In this document: one piece after another, positions 6,202 through 7,143 of the stretch | Position numbering within the stretch: the first letter of the stretch is position 1 | How the letters are laid out: each line of letters opens with the position of its first letter | NCBI GenBank assembly: GCA_004557805.1 | Contig: SFFS01000140.1 | Location: 1-7,143, forward strand | Length of the DNA: 7,143 nt | Origin: Clostridiales bacterium | GTDB lineage: Bacteria; Bacillota; Clostridia; Christensenellales; Aristaeellaceae | Direction of reading: 5' to 3' | Position numbers and translations under genes: made by a program | Notes under the pieces: generated by a model | What the model saw: only the letters and a program-made list of their open reading frames with translations | Databases searched by the model: none | What the model was told of the DNA's origin: nothing

Positions 6202-6222
6202 AAAATAAAGGAGAAAACTGTC

Positions 6223-6687
6223 ATGCTCGATCAATTTACGCTGCAAAACGGCCTGCGCGTCGTGGCCGAAAAGCTGCCGCATTTTCGCTCGGTTTCGGTC
6301 GGCCTGTGGGTCAAAGCGGGCTCGATGGACGAAACGCCGGAAGAGGGCGGGCTTTCGCATTTCATCGAGCATATGCTCTTTAAGGGCACCGAACGCCGCA
6401 GCGCGCGGCAGATCGCCGAAGAGATGGACGCTATCGGCGGACAGATCAACGCGTTTACGAGCAAGGAGTGCACCTGCTTTTATGCGAAGGTAACGGACGA
6501 CCAGCTGCCGGTTGCGATGGACGTGCTGTGCGATATGCTGCGCAACGCGGCGTTCGATCCGGCCGAGCTGGATAAGGAGCGCGGCGTGGTGCTTGAAGAA
6601 ATCGCCATGACGGAGTATTCGCCGGAGGATCTGGTGCACGAGCTGCTCGGGCAGTGGCGAGGCCCATTCTCGGCACGGAAGAGCTGA
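6223..6687 (+). CDS. M16 zinc metallopeptidase, N-terminal part (frameshifted)
   Basis: This is the N-terminal part of a pitrilysin/insulinase-type (M16) peptidase, the family of B. subtilis MlpA (YmxG), which also sits next to pnp. The inverted zinc motif HFIEH is at 46-50 and the third ligand is probably Glu126 in VVLEEIAM, 76 residues on, as in mitochondrial processing peptidase beta. NAFTSKECTCFYAKV (76-90) is the conserved strand region. AAAGGAG lies 9 bases before the chosen ATG; an in-frame ATG at 6151 has no such site. The homologous reading ends at about residue 144 (HELLGQ). After that the frame gives ten unrelated residues and a TGA, while M16 homology resumes in the -1 frame. The frame therefore looks broken by a deletion. 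Family members normally have about 12 residues between HELL and PILG, which suggests some 22 bases are missing. Confidence 0.88.
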   Translation: MLDQFTLQNGLRVVAEKLPHFRSVSVGLWVKAGSMDETPEEGGLSHFIEHMLFKGTERRSARQIAEEMDAIGGQINAFTSKECTCFYAKVTDDQLPVAMDVLCDMLRNAAFDPAELDKERGVVLEEIAMTEYSPEDLVHELLGQWRGPFSARKS

Positions 6688-7143
6688 TTTCCGGCTACAC
6701 GCGCGAGGATCTGGCGCGCTATCGCGCAAAGCATTATACGCCGGAGAACGTCGTGCTGGCTGTGGCGGGCAATTACGATCTGCAGGCGCTGCGCGAACTG
6801 GCAGAGAAGCATCTGGGCTCGTGGCAGGCGCAGAAAGCGCCGGAGCGCAGGCTCTGGGGCGAAACGTTCGTGCCGGCGCTCGTGCGCCGCGAGAAGGATA
6901 TCGAGCAGATTCATCTGTGCGCGGCGTTCCCCGGCGTGCCGCTGGGCTCGGACGACGTGTATCCGCTGAGCGTGCTGAACAACCTGTTCGGCGGCGGCAT
7001 GAGCTCGCGGCTTTTCCAGCGCGTGCGCGAAGAAAGCGGCCTGGCCTATACGGTGTACAGCATGCCCTCGTCGTTCCCCGGCTGCGGCATGGTGGCGCTG
7101 TATGCGGGCACCAGTCCGCAGCATGCGGAGCCGGTGATGCGCC
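6654..7143 (+). CDS. M16 peptidase continuation after frameshift, cut by window end
   Basis: This frame continues the peptidase begun at 6223. It opens with ARPILGTEELISGYTRED, runs through HYTPENVVLAVAGNYD, and reaches the second-domain signature GGGMSSRLFQRVREESGLAY, typical of active M16 subunits. The window ends inside the gene. A GTG at 6654 could start it formally, but no ribosome binding site precedes it, so I treat it as the rest of one disrupted gene and not a separate one. It is either a true pseudogene or a sequencing or assembly error. The second half shows no other decay (no stop codons in about 160 codons), which favours a recent event or an artefact. Confidence 0.8.
   Translation, partial: MARPILGTEELISGYTREDLARYRAKHYTPENVVLAVAGNYDLQALRELAEKHLGSWQAQKAPERRLWGETFVPALVRREKDIEQIHLCAAFPGVPLGSDDVYPLSVLNNLFGGGMSSRLFQRVREESGLAYTVYSMPSSFPGCGMVALYAGTSPQHAEPVMR

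Noticed and set aside
6480..7124. 214-aa minus-strand open frame opposite the M16 gene
   Set aside because: The plus strand has clear M16 motifs in both frames around the break. The minus-strand frame has no recognisable content.

Overview
This window looks like ordinary chromosomal housekeeping DNA from a GC-rich member of the Clostridia (Bacillota). The evidence is Shine-Dalgarno sites of the AGGAGG type ahead of most genes, promoters close to TTGACA/TATAAT, an ammonia-dependent AsnA, and the order rpsO-pnp-M16 peptidase, which is known from Bacillus and clostridial genomes. Third codon positions are rich in G and C, which creates long open shadows on the opposite strands. I would not name an order or genus from this sequence alone.

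Layout. The left 1.6 kb holds guaA (GMP synthase) on the minus strand. Its 3' end lies 80 bases from the left edge, and a short direct repeat sits at that edge. A 234-bp divergent region (1596-1829) carries two back-to-back promoters, one for guaA and one for asnA, plus a strongly foldable asnA leader. To the right, asnA (ammonia-dependent asparagine synthetase) and a small unrecognised soluble protein form a likely two-gene operon. Up to three consecutive terminator-like hairpins follow. A strong extended -10 promoter and a foldable leader then precede rpsO (ribosomal protein S15) and pnp (polynucleotide phosphorylase), which are 15 bases apart and end in a strong intrinsic terminator. After a hairpin-rich gap comes an M16 zinc metallopeptidase gene. 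It is broken by an apparent internal deletion and frameshift, and the window edge cuts it off.

How the genes relate. GuaA and AsnA are both ATP-to-AMP amidating enzymes that bring nitrogen into nucleotides and amino acids, and they share one intergenic control region. S15 and PNPase form the classic translation/RNA-turnover operon. The M16 peptidase next to pnp is a conserved neighbour whose substrate is usually unknown.

I found no CRISPR array, transposase, tRNA, rRNA, phage gene or novel multi-gene system. The items most worth checking are the disrupted M16 gene, the asnA leader with mutually exclusive pairings near the ribosome binding site, the repeat beside the guaA 3' end (a known integration hotspot), and the rpsO leader.
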